From Prochlorococcus sp. AG-402-G10 (GTDB lineage: Bacteria; Cyanobacteriota; Cyanobacteriia; PCC-6307; Cyanobiaceae): a stretch of DNA of 64,000 bases. Shown piece after piece: positions 30,718-39,817 of this stretch (positions are counted from its first letter, which is position 1; every line of letters begins with the position of its first letter). The stretch is taken from contig QCHT01000002.1 of the NCBI GenBank assembly GCA_003279445.1, forward strand, positions 1 to 64,000, read 5' to 3'. The notes under the pieces were generated by a model that was given only the letters and a program-made list of their open reading frames with translations, searched no databases and was not told the origin of the DNA. A program made the position numbers and the translations under genes.

Positions 30718-30924
30718 TTAAGTTTTTGAGCGACTACGCTCGCCCTGAGCAGTTAAAAGCTGTGCAAGCTGAACACGAGCACTCTTGAAACGATGGGTTT
30801 CACTTAGCTGCCTAGTTGCTAATTGAAAGCGAAGATCAAATAATTCACGACGGGTAAGATCGATCTTTTCTTTAATCTCGATGTCAGACAATTTGCCAAC
30901 ATCTAACTTTTCTAATTCAGCCAT
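30718..30924 (-). CDS. rpmC: 50S ribosomal protein L29
   Basis: Small helical-hairpin protein at the exit tunnel, 68 residues, with the family core [19 protein letters not shown]. It lies between rplP (3-base gap) and rpsQ in standard S10-operon order. Confidence 0.97.
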   Translation of the reverse strand: MAELEKLDVGKLSDIEIKEKIDLTRRELFDLRFQLATRQLSETHRFKSARVQLAQLLTAQGERSRSKT

Positions 30925-30927
30925 AAT

Positions 30928-31458
30928 TTAAGACTCCGAAGTAGTGACAGATGCAGTCTCAGCCTGAGGAGCTGATTCAGCCTCATCCAAAGAATTGGCT
31001 GATGATTTTGGAGGGGCCTTACCAACTTGAGTCGGCTTTTGACCTTCCTCTAATCCAATAAACTTTGTTTTTATTGGGAGTTTGTACTGAGCTAAGCGCA
31101 TTGCTTCCTTAGCAATTGCCTCGGTAATATCTTCGCCACCCATCTCAAAAAGTACTCGGCCTGGTTTAACAACAGCAACCCAAAACTCGGGGTTACCTTT
31201 ACCTGAACCCATTCGAGTCTCAGCAGGTCTCATTGTAACTGGCTTGTCAGGGAAAATACGAATCCAGATCTGGCCGCCACGCTTAACGTAACGAGTCATA
31301 GCCCTTCGGCTTGCTTCAATCTGTCTTGACGTAATCCATCCACATTCTTGAGCCTGTAAAGCAAACTCACCAAAAGCAATTTTATTGCCTTTAGTTGCGA
31401 CACCTCTCATGCGGCCGCGTTGCTGCTTACGAAATTTAGTGCGTTTTGGACTAAGCAT
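30928..31458 (-). CDS. rplP: 50S ribosomal protein L16
   Basis: Large-subunit protein near the tRNA elbow, needed for A-site function. It begins [19 protein letters not shown] and contains the signatures [20 protein letters not shown] and [16 protein letters not shown]. It has 176 residues; the last 35-40 (Ser/Ala/Glu/Pro-rich) form a low-complexity tail beyond the usual end near 137, which seems to be lineage-specific. Confidence 0.98.
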   Translation of the reverse strand: MLSPKRTKFRKQQRGRMRGVATKGNKIAFGEFALQAQECGWITSRQIEASRRAMTRYVKRGGQIWIRIFPDKPVTMRPAETRMGSGKGNPEFWVAVVKPGRVLFEMGGEDITEAIAKEAMRLAQYKLPIKTKFIGLEEGQKPTQVGKAPPKSSANSLDEAESAPQAETASVTTSES

Positions 31459-31471
31459 GATTTATACCTCC

Positions 31472-32203
31472 TTATTTGCTTTCATTGGATCTGTCCTCAA
31501 ATTGTTGAGGCCTACGATTACCTTTTCGTCGAGGGCTAGCCCCAACAGGTAACGGTTGATCTTCTTTTGATAAGACTTCGCCTTTAAAAACCCATACCTT
31601 AATTCCCAAAACTCCATAAGTAGTATTGGCAGTTTTATTTGCATAATCAATCTCTGCTCTCAAAGTATGTAGTGGCACACGTCCCTCTCTGGTCCATTCA
31701 GAACGAGCAATCTCTGCTCCATTCAAACGACCTCCTACTTGGATTTTTAAACCAAGAACCCCTGCTCTTTGAGCTCTCTGCACAGCCATACGAATTGTTC
31801 TACGAAATGCAACTCTTTTTTCAAGCTGCTGAGCAATGTATTCGGCTAAAAGATGAGCATCTGCATCAACTCTTTCAATTTCAACTACATTGATGCGAAC
31901 CTGTCTGCTTCGATCACCAATTGTTTTTTGAATACCCGACCTCAGTTCTTCTATGCCACTACCTTGACGACCAACTATAACTCCGGGTCGAGCAGTTTTA
32001 AGTTCTAACTCTAGTTGATCAGCTTTACGAGCTATCAAAACATCACTTATGCCCGCAGCTCCATACTTCTTCTGAATAAACACCCTAATTTTGTCATCTT
32101 CCTGCAGAAGCAAAGGATAGGTTTTACTCGATGCATACCAACGAGAACGATGCTCTTGAGTAATTCCAAGCCGTAAGCCATTTGGATGAATTTTATGTCC
32201 CAT
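31472..32203 (-). CDS. rpsC: 30S ribosomal protein S3
   Basis: Small-subunit protein at the mRNA entry channel, 243 residues, with a KH domain ([20 protein letters not shown]) and the C-terminal S3 domain ([24 protein letters not shown]). The basic C-terminal tail ([18 protein letters not shown]) is cyanobacterial in style. The ATG overlaps the rplV stop codon by one base in TCATGA-like fashion. Confidence 0.98.
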   Translation of the reverse strand: MGHKIHPNGLRLGITQEHRSRWYASSKTYPLLLQEDDKIRVFIQKKYGAAGISDVLIARKADQLELELKTARPGVIVGRQGSGIEELRSGIQKTIGDRSRQVRINVVEIERVDADAHLLAEYIAQQLEKRVAFRRTIRMAVQRAQRAGVLGLKIQVGGRLNGAEIARSEWTREGRVPLHTLRAEIDYANKTANTTYGVLGIKVWVFKGEVLSKEDQPLPVGASPRRKGNRRPQQFEDRSNESK

Positions 32204-32577
32204 CAGTCAGAAGCCTCCGTGCTCGATGATTCAGTTGAAGGAGCCACAGCAATACTGATGTGGCAAGTTTGTTTTTTAATTGCAAAGGCCCTCCCTTGGG
32301 CTCTTGGCCGATAGCGTTTCATAGACGGTCCCATATCAGCCGAAGCAGTTTTAATAACTAATGAAGATGGATCTAACCCAAGATTGTTCTCAGCATTAGC
32401 AACAGCTGATCTTAATACTTTTGTTATTGGCCCTGTTGAACGATAAGGCATGAACTCAAGCATAATCAAAGCATCTCGATAGGTTCTACCTCGAATTTGA
32501 TCTAACACTCGGCGAACCTTGGACGCCGAACCGCGAATATATCGTCCATGAGCCTGAGCAAGTGGTGAATCAGTCAT
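32203..32577 (-). CDS. rplV: 50S ribosomal protein L22
   Basis: Lines the peptide exit tunnel, 124 residues. It has the segments [21 protein letters not shown] and the tunnel-loop end [21 protein letters not shown], where macrolide-contacting residues lie. It abuts rpsS and overlaps rpsC. Confidence 0.98.
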   Translation of the reverse strand: MTDSPLAQAHGRYIRGSASKVRRVLDQIRGRTYRDALIMLEFMPYRSTGPITKVLRSAVANAENNLGLDPSSLVIKTASADMGPSMKRYRPRAQGRAFAIKKQTCHISIAVAPSTESSSTEASD

Positions 32578-32853
32578 TTAACGACCTCCTTTTTTGTCTT
32601 TCATATGACCCCTATATGTTCTTGTAGGAGCAAACTCTCCTAACTTGTGACCAACCATTTGCTCAGTAATAAAAACCGGAACATGAGATTTGCCATTGTG
32701 AACAGCAATAGTGTGACCAATCATCATTGGAAGAATGGTTGATGCCCTTGACCAAGTTTTAATGACTGATTTGTCATCATTACTATTTTGTTTTTCAACC
32801 TTTTGGAGAAGGCTGTCGGCAATAAAAGGGCCTTTTTTAAGTGAACGTCCCAT
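32578..32853 (-). CDS. rpsS: 30S ribosomal protein S19
   Basis: Small-subunit head protein, 91 residues. It begins [20 protein letters not shown] and contains [21 protein letters not shown]. It ends exactly where rplV begins and follows rplB by 35 bases. Confidence 0.98.
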   Translation of the reverse strand: MGRSLKKGPFIADSLLQKVEKQNSNDDKSVIKTWSRASTILPMMIGHTIAVHNGKSHVPVFITEQMVGHKLGEFAPTRTYRGHMKDKKGGR

Positions 32854-32888
32854 GGAGAATTAAGAGAAATACATGACGATGAAGAACA

Positions 32889-33752
32889 TCAAGAATCACG
32901 CCCTCCTCGGCTCCGCTTGGAGACTCGACGACGTTTCCTAAGAACAAACCTATTGCTAGGTTTATTCCGCTTACGGGTTTTTAAACCTAAAGCTGGTTTA
33001 CCCCAAGGAGTAACAGGGCCAGCACGGCCAACTGGTGCCCTGCCCTCTCCACCACCATGAGGGTGATCGCAAGGGTTCATAACACTCCCTCGGACTTGCG
33101 GCCTTCTACCTAGCCATCTTTTTCTACCTGCTTTACCTAAACTAGTATTACGAATCTCTGTATTGCCAACTTCTCCAAGAGTTGCATAGCACTCGCACCT
33201 CACAAGTCTAACTTCAGTCGAAGGTAATTTTAACGCTACATACTCGCCTTCTTTAGCCATAACCTGAGCACTAGCACCAGCCGAGCGAACCATTTGTCCA
33301 CCTCGCCCTGGGTAAAGTTCAACACAATGAACACTAGAACCTAAAGGAATAGACGACAACGGCATTGCATTTCCAGTTTCAAAAGGAACGCTTGAGCCTG
33401 AAATGACTTCCTGACCAACACGGATCCCAGCAGGAGCCAAAATATACCTCTTTTCTCCATCTTTATAAAATAGCAATGCTAAACGAGCATTACGATGAGG
33501 ATCATAGTGAATGGCTGCGATTTTAGCAGGGACATCATGTTTATTCCGCCGAAAATCGACAAGCCTGTATTGCCTTTTATGACCGCCTCCACGATGTCGA
33601 CAAGTAATAACACCTCGATTATTTCTTCCCTTGAGACGGTGCTTTGAAACCACCAAAGATCTCTCAGGTTTACGGCCAGTAACTTCACTAAAATCAGTTA
33701 CTACTCTTGCGCGAGTACCAGGGGTATAAGGACGGAAAGTACGAATTGCCAT
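32889..33752 (-). CDS. rplB: 50S ribosomal protein L2
   Basis: Core large-subunit protein required for peptidyl-transferase assembly, 287 residues. The C-terminal signature with the conserved His near the catalytic centre is present ([17 protein letters not shown]). It lies between rplW (3-base gap) and rpsS. Confidence 0.98.
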   Translation of the reverse strand: MAIRTFRPYTPGTRARVVTDFSEVTGRKPERSLVVSKHRLKGRNNRGVITCRHRGGGHKRQYRLVDFRRNKHDVPAKIAAIHYDPHRNARLALLFYKDGEKRYILAPAGIRVGQEVISGSSVPFETGNAMPLSSIPLGSSVHCVELYPGRGGQMVRSAGASAQVMAKEGEYVALKLPSTEVRLVRCECYATLGEVGNTEIRNTSLGKAGRKRWLGRRPQVRGSVMNPCDHPHGGGEGRAPVGRAGPVTPWGKPALGLKTRKRNKPSNRFVLRKRRRVSKRSRGGRDS

Positions 33753-33755
33753 TTT

Positions 33756-34064
33756 TTAATCTTGAGAATCAGGGAACAATTGAATTGAATTGCCTTCAGC
33801 TAATCTGACAATAGCCTTCTTTACTTGGGCTCTTTTACCAGAGAAGCGACCTACTCGCCTGCTTCGCCTAGGGGGATTCATAGTACTAATCCCAATGACT
33901 TTTACATCAAACAGTTGTTCAACTGCAGCCTTGATATCAGGTTTTGTCGCACGGTGATCAACCTCAAAGGTGTACTGATTAAGATCAAGTCCTCTAGTGG
34001 CTTTTTCAGTAATCAAAGGACGTCGAATTACGTCTGCAAGGCGCTCTTTAAACATCTCAGTCAT
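33756..34064 (-). CDS. rplW: 50S ribosomal protein L23
   Basis: Docks SRP and trigger factor at the exit tunnel; about 102 residues, recognised from [28 protein letters not shown]. Two ATGs are possible: 34070 lies only about 2 bases after the GGAGGT Shine-Dalgarno, while 34064 lies about 8 bases after it and gives the family start MTEMFKERL, so 34064 is chosen. The start overlaps the 3' end of rplD. Confidence 0.96.
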   Translation of the reverse strand: MTEMFKERLADVIRRPLITEKATRGLDLNQYTFEVDHRATKPDIKAAVEQLFDVKVIGISTMNPPRRSRRVGRFSGKRAQVKKAIVRLAEGNSIQLFPDSQD

Positions 34065-34692
34065 TACCATATACCTCCTGGATTTTGCCTAAAGCGTCTT
34101 CGCCAATAATTAACGAGTTCGCATTCAGCAAATCAAAAACATTTAAATGATCTGCTCCAATTAACTTGACCTTCTTTAAATTTCTTACAGATTTTCTAAC
34201 CGTCTCTGAAGGTTCTGAAAGAATAATCAATACTTTGGAGTTTGCAGCAATACCTAAACGAGCCAAGAAATCTTGGATCTCCCTAGTTTTAGGGACCTTA
34301 ATATTGCTACCAAAATCCTTTACAGCAATTACATCTTCCACCCTTGCCATTAGAGCAGTCCTTAAGGCCAAACGTCTCTCTTTCCTATTCATTCCAAGAT
34401 TATATTGCCTTGGTTTTGGACCGAAAATAATACCGCCACCTGGGCGCAATGGTGTTCGAATAGAACCTTGTCTAGCTCTCCCAGTACCCTTTTGCTTATA
34501 TGGCTTACGACCGCCACCTCGTACTTCTGCTCTGGTCAAAGTACTTGCTGTACCCTGACGAGCATGTGCCTGCTGACGTATTACAGCTCTATGCATTAAA
34601 TCGACAGCAGTGCTTTCCTTCGCAACCTTCAAATCAAGAGTTGCTTTTCCAGCTTCTTTCCCCTGCCAATCTAGAACAGAACAATTAGCCAT
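34057..34692 (-). CDS. rplD: 50S ribosomal protein L4
   Basis: Large-subunit tunnel protein, and in some bacteria a repressor of its own operon; 211 residues. The extended tunnel loop shows as [27 protein letters not shown]. It overlaps rplC by one base and rplW by a few bases. I did not identify an L4-responsive leader upstream of rplC. Confidence 0.98.
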   Translation of the reverse strand: MANCSVLDWQGKEAGKATLDLKVAKESTAVDLMHRAVIRQQAHARQGTASTLTRAEVRGGGRKPYKQKGTGRARQGSIRTPLRPGGGIIFGPKPRQYNLGMNRKERRLALRTALMARVEDVIAVKDFGSNIKVPKTREIQDFLARLGIAANSKVLIILSEPSETVRKSVRNLKKVKLIGADHLNVFDLLNANSLIIGEDALGKIQEVYGND

Positions 34693-35348
34693 TACTTATC
34701 TCCTCCTATGGCGGTCGAACCGACACGATTAGCAGGTCGGATATTAAGTAAAGAACCTGGTTTCCCTGGTAAAGATCCCTTAATAACTAAAAGGTTGTGA
34801 TCACTGTCGACTTTCATAATCTGTAAACCTCTAGTTGTAATTTTTTTACCTCCATAACGTCCTGCCATTCTTTTGCCTGGGTAAACCCTCCCTGGAGTAG
34901 TACCTGCACCAGTAGAGCCAGGTTCGCGATGGTTTTTAGAGCCATGACTCATTGGACCTCGAGTAAAACCATGCCTCTTTTGATAACCGGCAAAGCCTCT
35001 CCCCATACTGATTCCACTAACATCAACTTTCTGACCAGTCTGAAAATTCGCAACTGTAATATGAGCACCTAATTCATACTGTTCCAAGTCATCGACTCGA
35101 TATTCGCGTATATAACGAAGAAAGTCCTCACCTGACTTGGAAAGGTGACCTTTAGAAGGCTTATTAACCAACTTTTCTCGAACAGCACCAAAAGCAATCT
35201 GAATTGCTGAATAACCATCAGTTGCTGCACTTTTAATTTGTGTAATGCGGCAAGGTCCAGCCTGAACCAATGTAACAGGAACAGACCTTCCGTCATCGTC
35301 AAAGAATTGGGACATGCCCAGCTTCTTTCCTAAAATTCCAATTGACAT
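34692..35348 (-). CDS. rplC: 50S ribosomal protein L3
   Basis: First gene of the ribosomal array, an early-assembly protein that reaches the peptidyl-transferase centre; 218 residues. The frame extends 10 codons upstream, but the family start is [18 protein letters not shown], so the ATG at 35348 is used. The [19 protein letters not shown]-type signature (here [19 protein letters not shown]) is present. rpsJ (S10) is not upstream; in cyanobacteria it lies elsewhere with the elongation-factor genes. Confidence 0.97.
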   Translation of the reverse strand: MSIGILGKKLGMSQFFDDDGRSVPVTLVQAGPCRITQIKSAATDGYSAIQIAFGAVREKLVNKPSKGHLSKSGEDFLRYIREYRVDDLEQYELGAHITVANFQTGQKVDVSGISMGRGFAGYQKRHGFTRGPMSHGSKNHREPGSTGAGTTPGRVYPGKRMAGRYGGKKITTRGLQIMKVDSDHNLLVIKGSLPGKPGSLLNIRPANRVGSTAIGGDK

Positions 35349-35755
35349 AAACCCAATGAAGCCAGCTTGTGAAATCAATCCGAATCAAATAAGAACGGTA
35401 ATTGATGTTTTTTTGACTGATTTATTAAAAGACCCTGGAAATAACCAAAAAATCAAACCTAAAATACTAGGAATTGAAAATAATTCTTCGGAATAGGGCT
35501 AGCAAAAATCAGATGGTTGAGACTTATTCGAATCAATAAATAATTCGCCTAGTTTCTCTACAGAACAAAGCTAAAAGCCTTGCTGTATAAACCAAGAGAT
35601 CCAACGCAATCGCTGGAACTGCTTTGTCTTCTGGAGGCCCGGCTAGCGTACGGGCACAGATAAACATTGCAATTTAATAGAATACACTAACGACCCCCTA
35701 AAAAAATTCCTCATTTTGCTGCCACACTCTATAAATAAAGTGATTTAATTCAGAG
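35349..35755. other. divergent intergenic region between rplC and ndhN
   Basis: About 400 bases containing the promoters of the 30-gene ribosomal array (leftward) and of ndhN-ldpA (rightward). A short GC-rich hairpin GCCCG/CGGGC spans 35637-35655, with the 11-mer GCTAGCGTACG in and next to its loop. A TATAAAT at about 35730, 25 bases before the ndhN start, could be a -10 box, though no -35 matches. No ORF or RNA family was recognised. Confidence 0.5.
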
Positions 35756-36226
35756 ATGCCTCTTTTATTATCTGGTCAAAAATTTCGTAATGATCTTGAA
35801 TCTGCAGGTTGTCTTGCAATTACTACTCCTTTGGAAGGTGGATCCGAAACCAGGTTATTAAGACGTCTCAGAGCGGCAGGCTATAAAACTCAAATCTCAT
35901 CAGTTAGAGGCTTAGGCGACCCATCAGTATTTCTTTTTAACCTGCATGGGGTCAGGCCACCGCACCTAGGTCATCAGAATGTAGGAAGAAATGGTGCCTT
36001 AGGAGAAGTACAACAAGTAATGCCCCAAGCTAATGAATTACTTGCAGAAGACAAACCATTAGTTCTTTGGTTGCTGGAAGGACAAGTCCTTTCACATTCA
36101 GAGTTACTTTCTCTATGTGATGTATGTGAGAAAGAAAACAGGCTCAAAATAGTTATCGAAATGGGAGGGTCACGAGTACTTAAATGGCAACCAATGCGAA
36201 GTTTTCTCAACGAAAAGACTTTATAA
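35756..36226 (+). CDS. ndhN: NAD(P)H-quinone oxidoreductase subunit N
   Basis: Peripheral subunit of the cyanobacterial and chloroplast NDH-1 complex of the thylakoid membrane, used in respiration and cyclic electron flow around PSI. It has 156 residues, beginning [20 protein letters not shown], with the family core [20 protein letters not shown]. Its position next to rplC, divergent, is the usual cyanobacterial one. It probably forms an operon with ldpA (6-base gap). Confidence 0.95.
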   Translation: MPLLLSGQKFRNDLESAGCLAITTPLEGGSETRLLRRLRAAGYKTQISSVRGLGDPSVFLFNLHGVRPPHLGHQNVGRNGALGEVQQVMPQANELLAEDKPLVLWLLEGQVLSHSELLSLCDVCEKENRLKIVIEMGGSRVLKWQPMRSFLNEKTL

Positions 36227-36232
36227 ACTCCA

Positions 36233-37261
36233 TTGCCCCAAAATCATTTTTCCAACAAATCTGCTTTAGAAAGTGGAACATGGGTCAAGCTCATTTGTGG
36301 TGCTAGCAATGAAGACCTGCCTTCTATTACAGATTTATGTGCTGTTTATGGCGCTGCCGGTGTACATTGCGTCGACGTAGCTGCTGACATTGCAGTAGTT
36401 GCAGCTGCACGAGAAGGACTTAATTGGGTTGAAAGCAAATTCGAGAAAAAGCCTTGGCTAATGGTTTCAGTAAGCGATGGCAAAGATAGTCATTTTAGGA
36501 AGGCTTCTTTTGAACCAAAATTCTGTCCAAAAGAATGTTCGCAGCCTTGCTTAAAAGTTTGCCCTGCAAATGCTATAACTCAAACGCTAGGAGTAATTGA
36601 AGATCTTTGTTATGGATGCGGGCGATGCTTACCAGCATGTCCACTTGAACTAATAAAAGAAGAAAATAATCTTTTAGAAATTAAAGATTTCGGAGCTTTG
36701 GTTTCCAAAATTAAACCTGATGCCGTTGAAATACATACCGCTCCTGGACGTATAAAGGAATTTGAACGTTCTTTAAAAGCAATTTTGCAATCAAAAGTTG
36801 AATTAGAGAGAGTCGCTGTTAGTTGTGGGTTAGAAGGACATGGGATTACCCAAAGCGAACTCTCAAAAGAACTATGGTCTCGCTATGAATGTTTGCAGCG
36901 ATACAAGCAGAAAGCAATTTGGCAACTTGACGGTCGACCAATGAGTGGAGATGTAGGAAGTGGAACTGCAAGAGCTGCGATATTGCTATTAGAGAAAATA
37001 CAGGCCATAGCTCCACCTGGTCCTCTTCAATTAGCAGGCGGGACTAATAAAAAGACTATTCACCATATAAAAAGCAATCACTGCTTAGCAGGAATCGCAT
37101 TCGGAGGAGTAGCCAGAAAATTAATACAGCCTTTCTTAATAGAAGCAAAAAAACAAAACAAAAAACTCATTGAATGCCCAGAAGCATTAAATCAAGCAAT
37201 CAATATGGCCCAAGGACTGATTAATCCCTGGTTGAGAAAGAGATCTGGCGGAAACTTTTAA
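36233..37261 (+). CDS. ldpA: LdpA-like iron-sulfur protein (light-dependent period / circadian input)
   Basis: A 342-residue soluble protein with two 4Fe-4S ferredoxin motifs at about residues 97-140 (CPKECSQPCLKVCP, then CYGCGRCLPACP). In Synechococcus elongatus LdpA senses redox state and conveys light quality to the Kai clock; that role is known for the family and inferred here. The C-terminal half (about 200-340) matches the LdpA C-terminal domain (GGTNKKTIHHIKSNHCLAGIAFGG). The start is TTG at 36233: it is the only initiation-type codon between the in-frame ndhN stop (36224-36226) and the conserved region. Prochlorococcus lacks kaA, so the output partner may differ from that of S. elongatus. 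Confidence 0.9.
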   Translation: MPQNHFSNKSALESGTWVKLICGASNEDLPSITDLCAVYGAAGVHCVDVAADIAVVAAAREGLNWVESKFEKKPWLMVSVSDGKDSHFRKASFEPKFCPKECSQPCLKVCPANAITQTLGVIEDLCYGCGRCLPACPLELIKEENNLLEIKDFGALVSKIKPDAVEIHTAPGRIKEFERSLKAILQSKVELERVAVSCGLEGHGITQSELSKELWSRYECLQRYKQKAIWQLDGRPMSGDVGSGTARAAILLLEKIQAIAPPGPLQLAGGTNKKTIHHIKSNHCLAGIAFGGVARKLIQPFLIEAKKQNKKLIECPEALNQAINMAQGLINPWLRKRSGGNF

Positions 37262-37406
37262 CTTACAAAAAGTCCAAAACTTCTCTTAAAATTCATCCCG
37301 ACTCATATCAATCAAAAACCATGTCGTGATGAGATGAACTTGGTTAGTCCACAATGTGCAATTATTTTGTATAAATGAAGAGTCCCTTTTAGGGATCACC
37401 TCTCAA

Positions 37407-37478
37407 TGGGGCGTCGCCAAGCGGTAAGGCACCGGGTTTTGGTCTCGGCATTCCTAGGTTCGAATCCTAGCGCCCCAG
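37407..37478 (+). tRNA. tRNA-Gln(TTG)
   Basis: A 72-base cloverleaf: acceptor TGGGGCG pairs with CGCCCCA, discriminator G, anticodon stem CCGGG/CTCGG with loop TTTTGGT (anticodon TTG, reading CAA/CAG), and T arm CTAGG-TTCGAAT-CCTAG. CCA is not encoded. It ends only 3-15 bases before the following hydrolase gene, so the two may share a transcript. Confidence 0.96.
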
Positions 37479-37493
37479 TTCTTGAATCATCTT

Positions 37494-38264
37494 GTGTCAA
37501 AACAACCTATTTTAGTTTTTGACTTTGATGGAGTCATTGTCGATGGATTAATTGAATACTGGAGTAGTTCTAGAAAAGCCTGTTTAAAATTGGTTGGGGA
37601 CGAAAAGTATGAAAAGCAATTACCCCTAAGAGCACCAGATGCTTTTCAAAAAGTAAGACCTTGGGTCAAAAATGGATGGGAGATGGTTCTTCTAGCAGCG
37701 GAGTTACTGAGAACAGATAGTCCCATCAAACATCCAGCACAATTTTCTAATGAATATCAAAACAACTGCTATAAGGCACTGAAATTCTGGGGTTGGCATC
37801 CAGAACAATTACAAATTGCACTAGACAATGTTCGCAAACAGGCAATTCACGCAAACAAAGAAAAATGGTTAGAAAGCCATCATCCATTTTCAGGAGTGGT
37901 GAAAAGAATTCAACAACTAAACAATGAGAAGATTGAATGGGCTGTCTTAACTACAAAAAGCACTGAATTCACTTCACAACTTCTAAGTTATTACAAACTT
38001 TCTCCAACGCTCCTATATGGTTACGAGAGAGGGAGCAAACCAGAAGTTTTACTGCAAATTTCAAAAGAATATTTAATCCAGGGATTCATAGAAGATCGGA
38101 GAGCAACTCTAGAGACAGTATTAAATACACCTAGCATTAGCTGGATACCCTGCTATCTAGCCACTTGGGGATACCTCAAAGATACTGATGATCAAGATCT
38201 ACCCATAGGAATTCAATTGCTAAAACCAAAAGATTTTATGTACCCAGTCGCAGATTGGCCTTGA
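37494..38264 (+). CDS. HAD-superfamily hydrolase
   Basis: A protein of about 256 residues with the haloacid-dehalogenase fold. Motif I is DFDGVIVDG (nucleophile and acid/base Asp), motif II is the Thr in VLTTKST, motif III the Lys in RGSKPEVLL, and motif IV FIEDR. Such proteins are usually phosphatases; the substrate is unknown. No ATG fits. GTG at 37494 gives MSKQPILVFDFDG, and TTG at 37482 is an alternative only 4 bases from the tRNA-Gln end; I prefer the GTG. Its stop codon lies inside the proposed -35 box of recA, so the two genes are closely packed. Confidence 0.83.
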   Translation: MSKQPILVFDFDGVIVDGLIEYWSSSRKACLKLVGDEKYEKQLPLRAPDAFQKVRPWVKNGWEMVLLAAELLRTDSPIKHPAQFSNEYQNNCYKALKFWGWHPEQLQIALDNVRKQAIHANKEKWLESHHPFSGVVKRIQQLNNEKIEWAVLTTKSTEFTSQLLSYYKLSPTLLYGYERGSKPEVLLQISKEYLIQGFIEDRRATLETVLNTPSISWIPCYLATWGYLKDTDDQDLPIGIQLLKPKDFMYPVADWP

Positions 38265-38288
38265 CTCGCTAGCGTACGTGTGTACTAA
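38261..38288 (+). promoter_or_regulatory. recA promoter with LexA-like operator
   Basis: TTGACT (38261-38266) and TACTAA (38283-38288) are 16 bp apart, like -35 and -10 boxes. Between and overlapping them lies GTAC-GTGT-GTAC (38274-38285), which fits the cyanobacterial LexA box (RGTAC-N3-D-GTWC-B as I recall) except for the first base, C in place of R. Its place between the boxes would let LexA block polymerase. The resulting leader is about 80-85 bases. Confidence 0.7.
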
Positions 38289-38377
38289 TAGCAGAAGAAG
38301 TGCTCAGCCTTGGCCCAGATTTCTAATCCGCTAAGCCTTGCAAAAACTTTCTCTTAAAACTCACACAAATAATCAAA

Positions 38378-39517
38378 ATGCCAACTGAAATTAAGTCAGG
38401 TCAATCTTTAGCTTCAAGTAATCGAGCAAGTGATACTCAATCAGGAGAAAGAGATAAAGCCTTAAACCTTGTTTTAAGTCAAATAGAAAGGAATTTTGGC
38501 AAAGGTTCAATCATGAGACTGGGGGACGCCTCCAAAATGCGCGTGGAAACCATCTCAACAGGGGCTCTCACCCTAGATCTTGCCTTAGGTGGCGGATATC
38601 CTAAAGGAAGAGTTGTAGAAGTATATGGGCCCGAAAGTTCAGGGAAAACAACTCTCACGTTACACGCAATAGCAGAAGTCCAAAAACGTGGCGGGGTAGC
38701 AGCTTTTGTCGATGCAGAGCATGCTCTGGATCCAGTTTACGCCGCTTCCTTAGGAGTTGACATTGAGAATCTTCTCGTCTCGCAACCAGATACAGGAGAA
38801 ATGGCTCTAGAGATTGTCGACCAGTTAATTCGATCTACAGCAGTGGATCTAGTGGTTGTTGACTCCGTAGCCGCACTGACTCCCAGATCAGAGATTGAAG
38901 GAGAGATGGGAGATCATGCAGTAGGTACCCAAGCAAGATTAATGAGTCAGGCAATGCGGAAAATAACTGGTAATATTGGTAAATCTGGATGCACAGTAAT
39001 CTTCCTCAATCAGTTGCGTCTCAAAATAGGAGTCACATATGGTAATCCCGAAACAACTACCGGTGGAAATGCTCTGAAGTTTTATGCCTCTGTTCGCCTC
39101 GACATCCGAAGAATTCAAACATTAAAAAGAGGTACAGAGGAATATGGAATACGTGCCAAAGTAAAAGTTGCAAAAAACAAAATCGCCCCTCCATTTCGAA
39201 TTGCTGAATTTGATATCCTTTTCGGGAAAGGTATCAGCACGTTAGGGTGTCTGCTTGACATGGCTGAAGAAACAAATATTGTCACTCGCAAAGGTGCTTG
39301 GTATAGCTATGAAGGAGACAATATAGGTCAAGGTCGTGACAATACAATTACTTGGCTAGAGGAAAATTCTGATGCCAAAGAGGTAATAGAGAAATTAGTT
39401 CGGCAAAAGTTAACTGAGGGTTCTGAAGTTACGGCTAACTCTATGCGACCTCTTGCAGCTGCCGCTCGTACAGGAAATACAACACCTGTGATGAGCAAAG
39501 TTTCTAGCGCTGCCTAA
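38378..39517 (+). CDS. recA: recombinase A
   Basis: Forms filaments on single-stranded DNA for homologous recombination and stimulates LexA self-cleavage in the SOS response. It has 379 residues. The Walker A is GPESSGKTT, the Walker B region [10 protein letters not shown], and the DNA-binding loop and [15 protein letters not shown] segment (L2) are present. The N-terminus carries about 25 extra residues ([20 protein letters not shown]) and the C-terminus ends in a Thr/Ala/Ser-rich tail. It is preceded by a LexA-like site and ends 1 base from the convergent DUF2839 gene. Confidence 0.98.
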   Translation: MPTEIKSGQSLASSNRASDTQSGERDKALNLVLSQIERNFGKGSIMRLGDASKMRVETISTGALTLDLALGGGYPKGRVVEVYGPESSGKTTLTLHAIAEVQKRGGVAAFVDAEHALDPVYAASLGVDIENLLVSQPDTGEMALEIVDQLIRSTAVDLVVVDSVAALTPRSEIEGEMGDHAVGTQARLMSQAMRKITGNIGKSGCTVIFLNQLRLKIGVTYGNPETTTGGNALKFYASVRLDIRRIQTLKRGTEEYGIRAKVKVAKNKIAPPFRIAEFDILFGKGISTLGCLLDMAEETNIVTRKGAWYSYEGDNIGQGRDNTITWLEENSDAKEVIEKLVRQKLTEGSEVTANSMRPLAAAARTGNTTPVMSKVSSAA

Positions 39518-39769
39518 TTAATGTAAATCTGCAGGGATCCACCATCCCGCAGCAGGTCCTATAAAACGTACAACTACCCATATCACAACCAACCCTCCTA
39601 TCCCAAACCAACCAGTTTTAATGCTGATATCAAAGAACTGATCTCTTTGTTTCTGTGTCACAGGTAACCATGCAAAAATACGAGGGGAATCATCCACTCT
39701 CTTCTTTGCTTTAATCTTTGTTTTTCGTGGTAATAGGCCCTCTTGGGTCCTGCGGCGAGCTTCACCCAT
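39518..39769 (-). CDS. DUF2839 small membrane protein
   Basis: An 83-residue protein of the cyanobacterial DUF2839 family. The basic N-terminus (MGEARRRTQEGLLPRKTK) is followed by FAWLPVTQKQRDQF and one membrane helix (about 53-72, FGIGGLVVIWVVVRFIGPAAGWW). Its function is unknown. Its stop codon directly follows the recA stop on the other strand, so the two genes converge without a gap or separate terminator. Confidence 0.8.
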   Translation of the reverse strand: MGEARRRTQEGLLPRKTKIKAKKRVDDSPRIFAWLPVTQKQRDQFFDISIKTGWFGIGGLVVIWVVVRFIGPAAGWWIPADLH

Positions 39770-39817
39770 ATTTTATTGGTAGGATGAAATTAGTCTAAGT
39801 AAGAAAAAGAAAACCGC

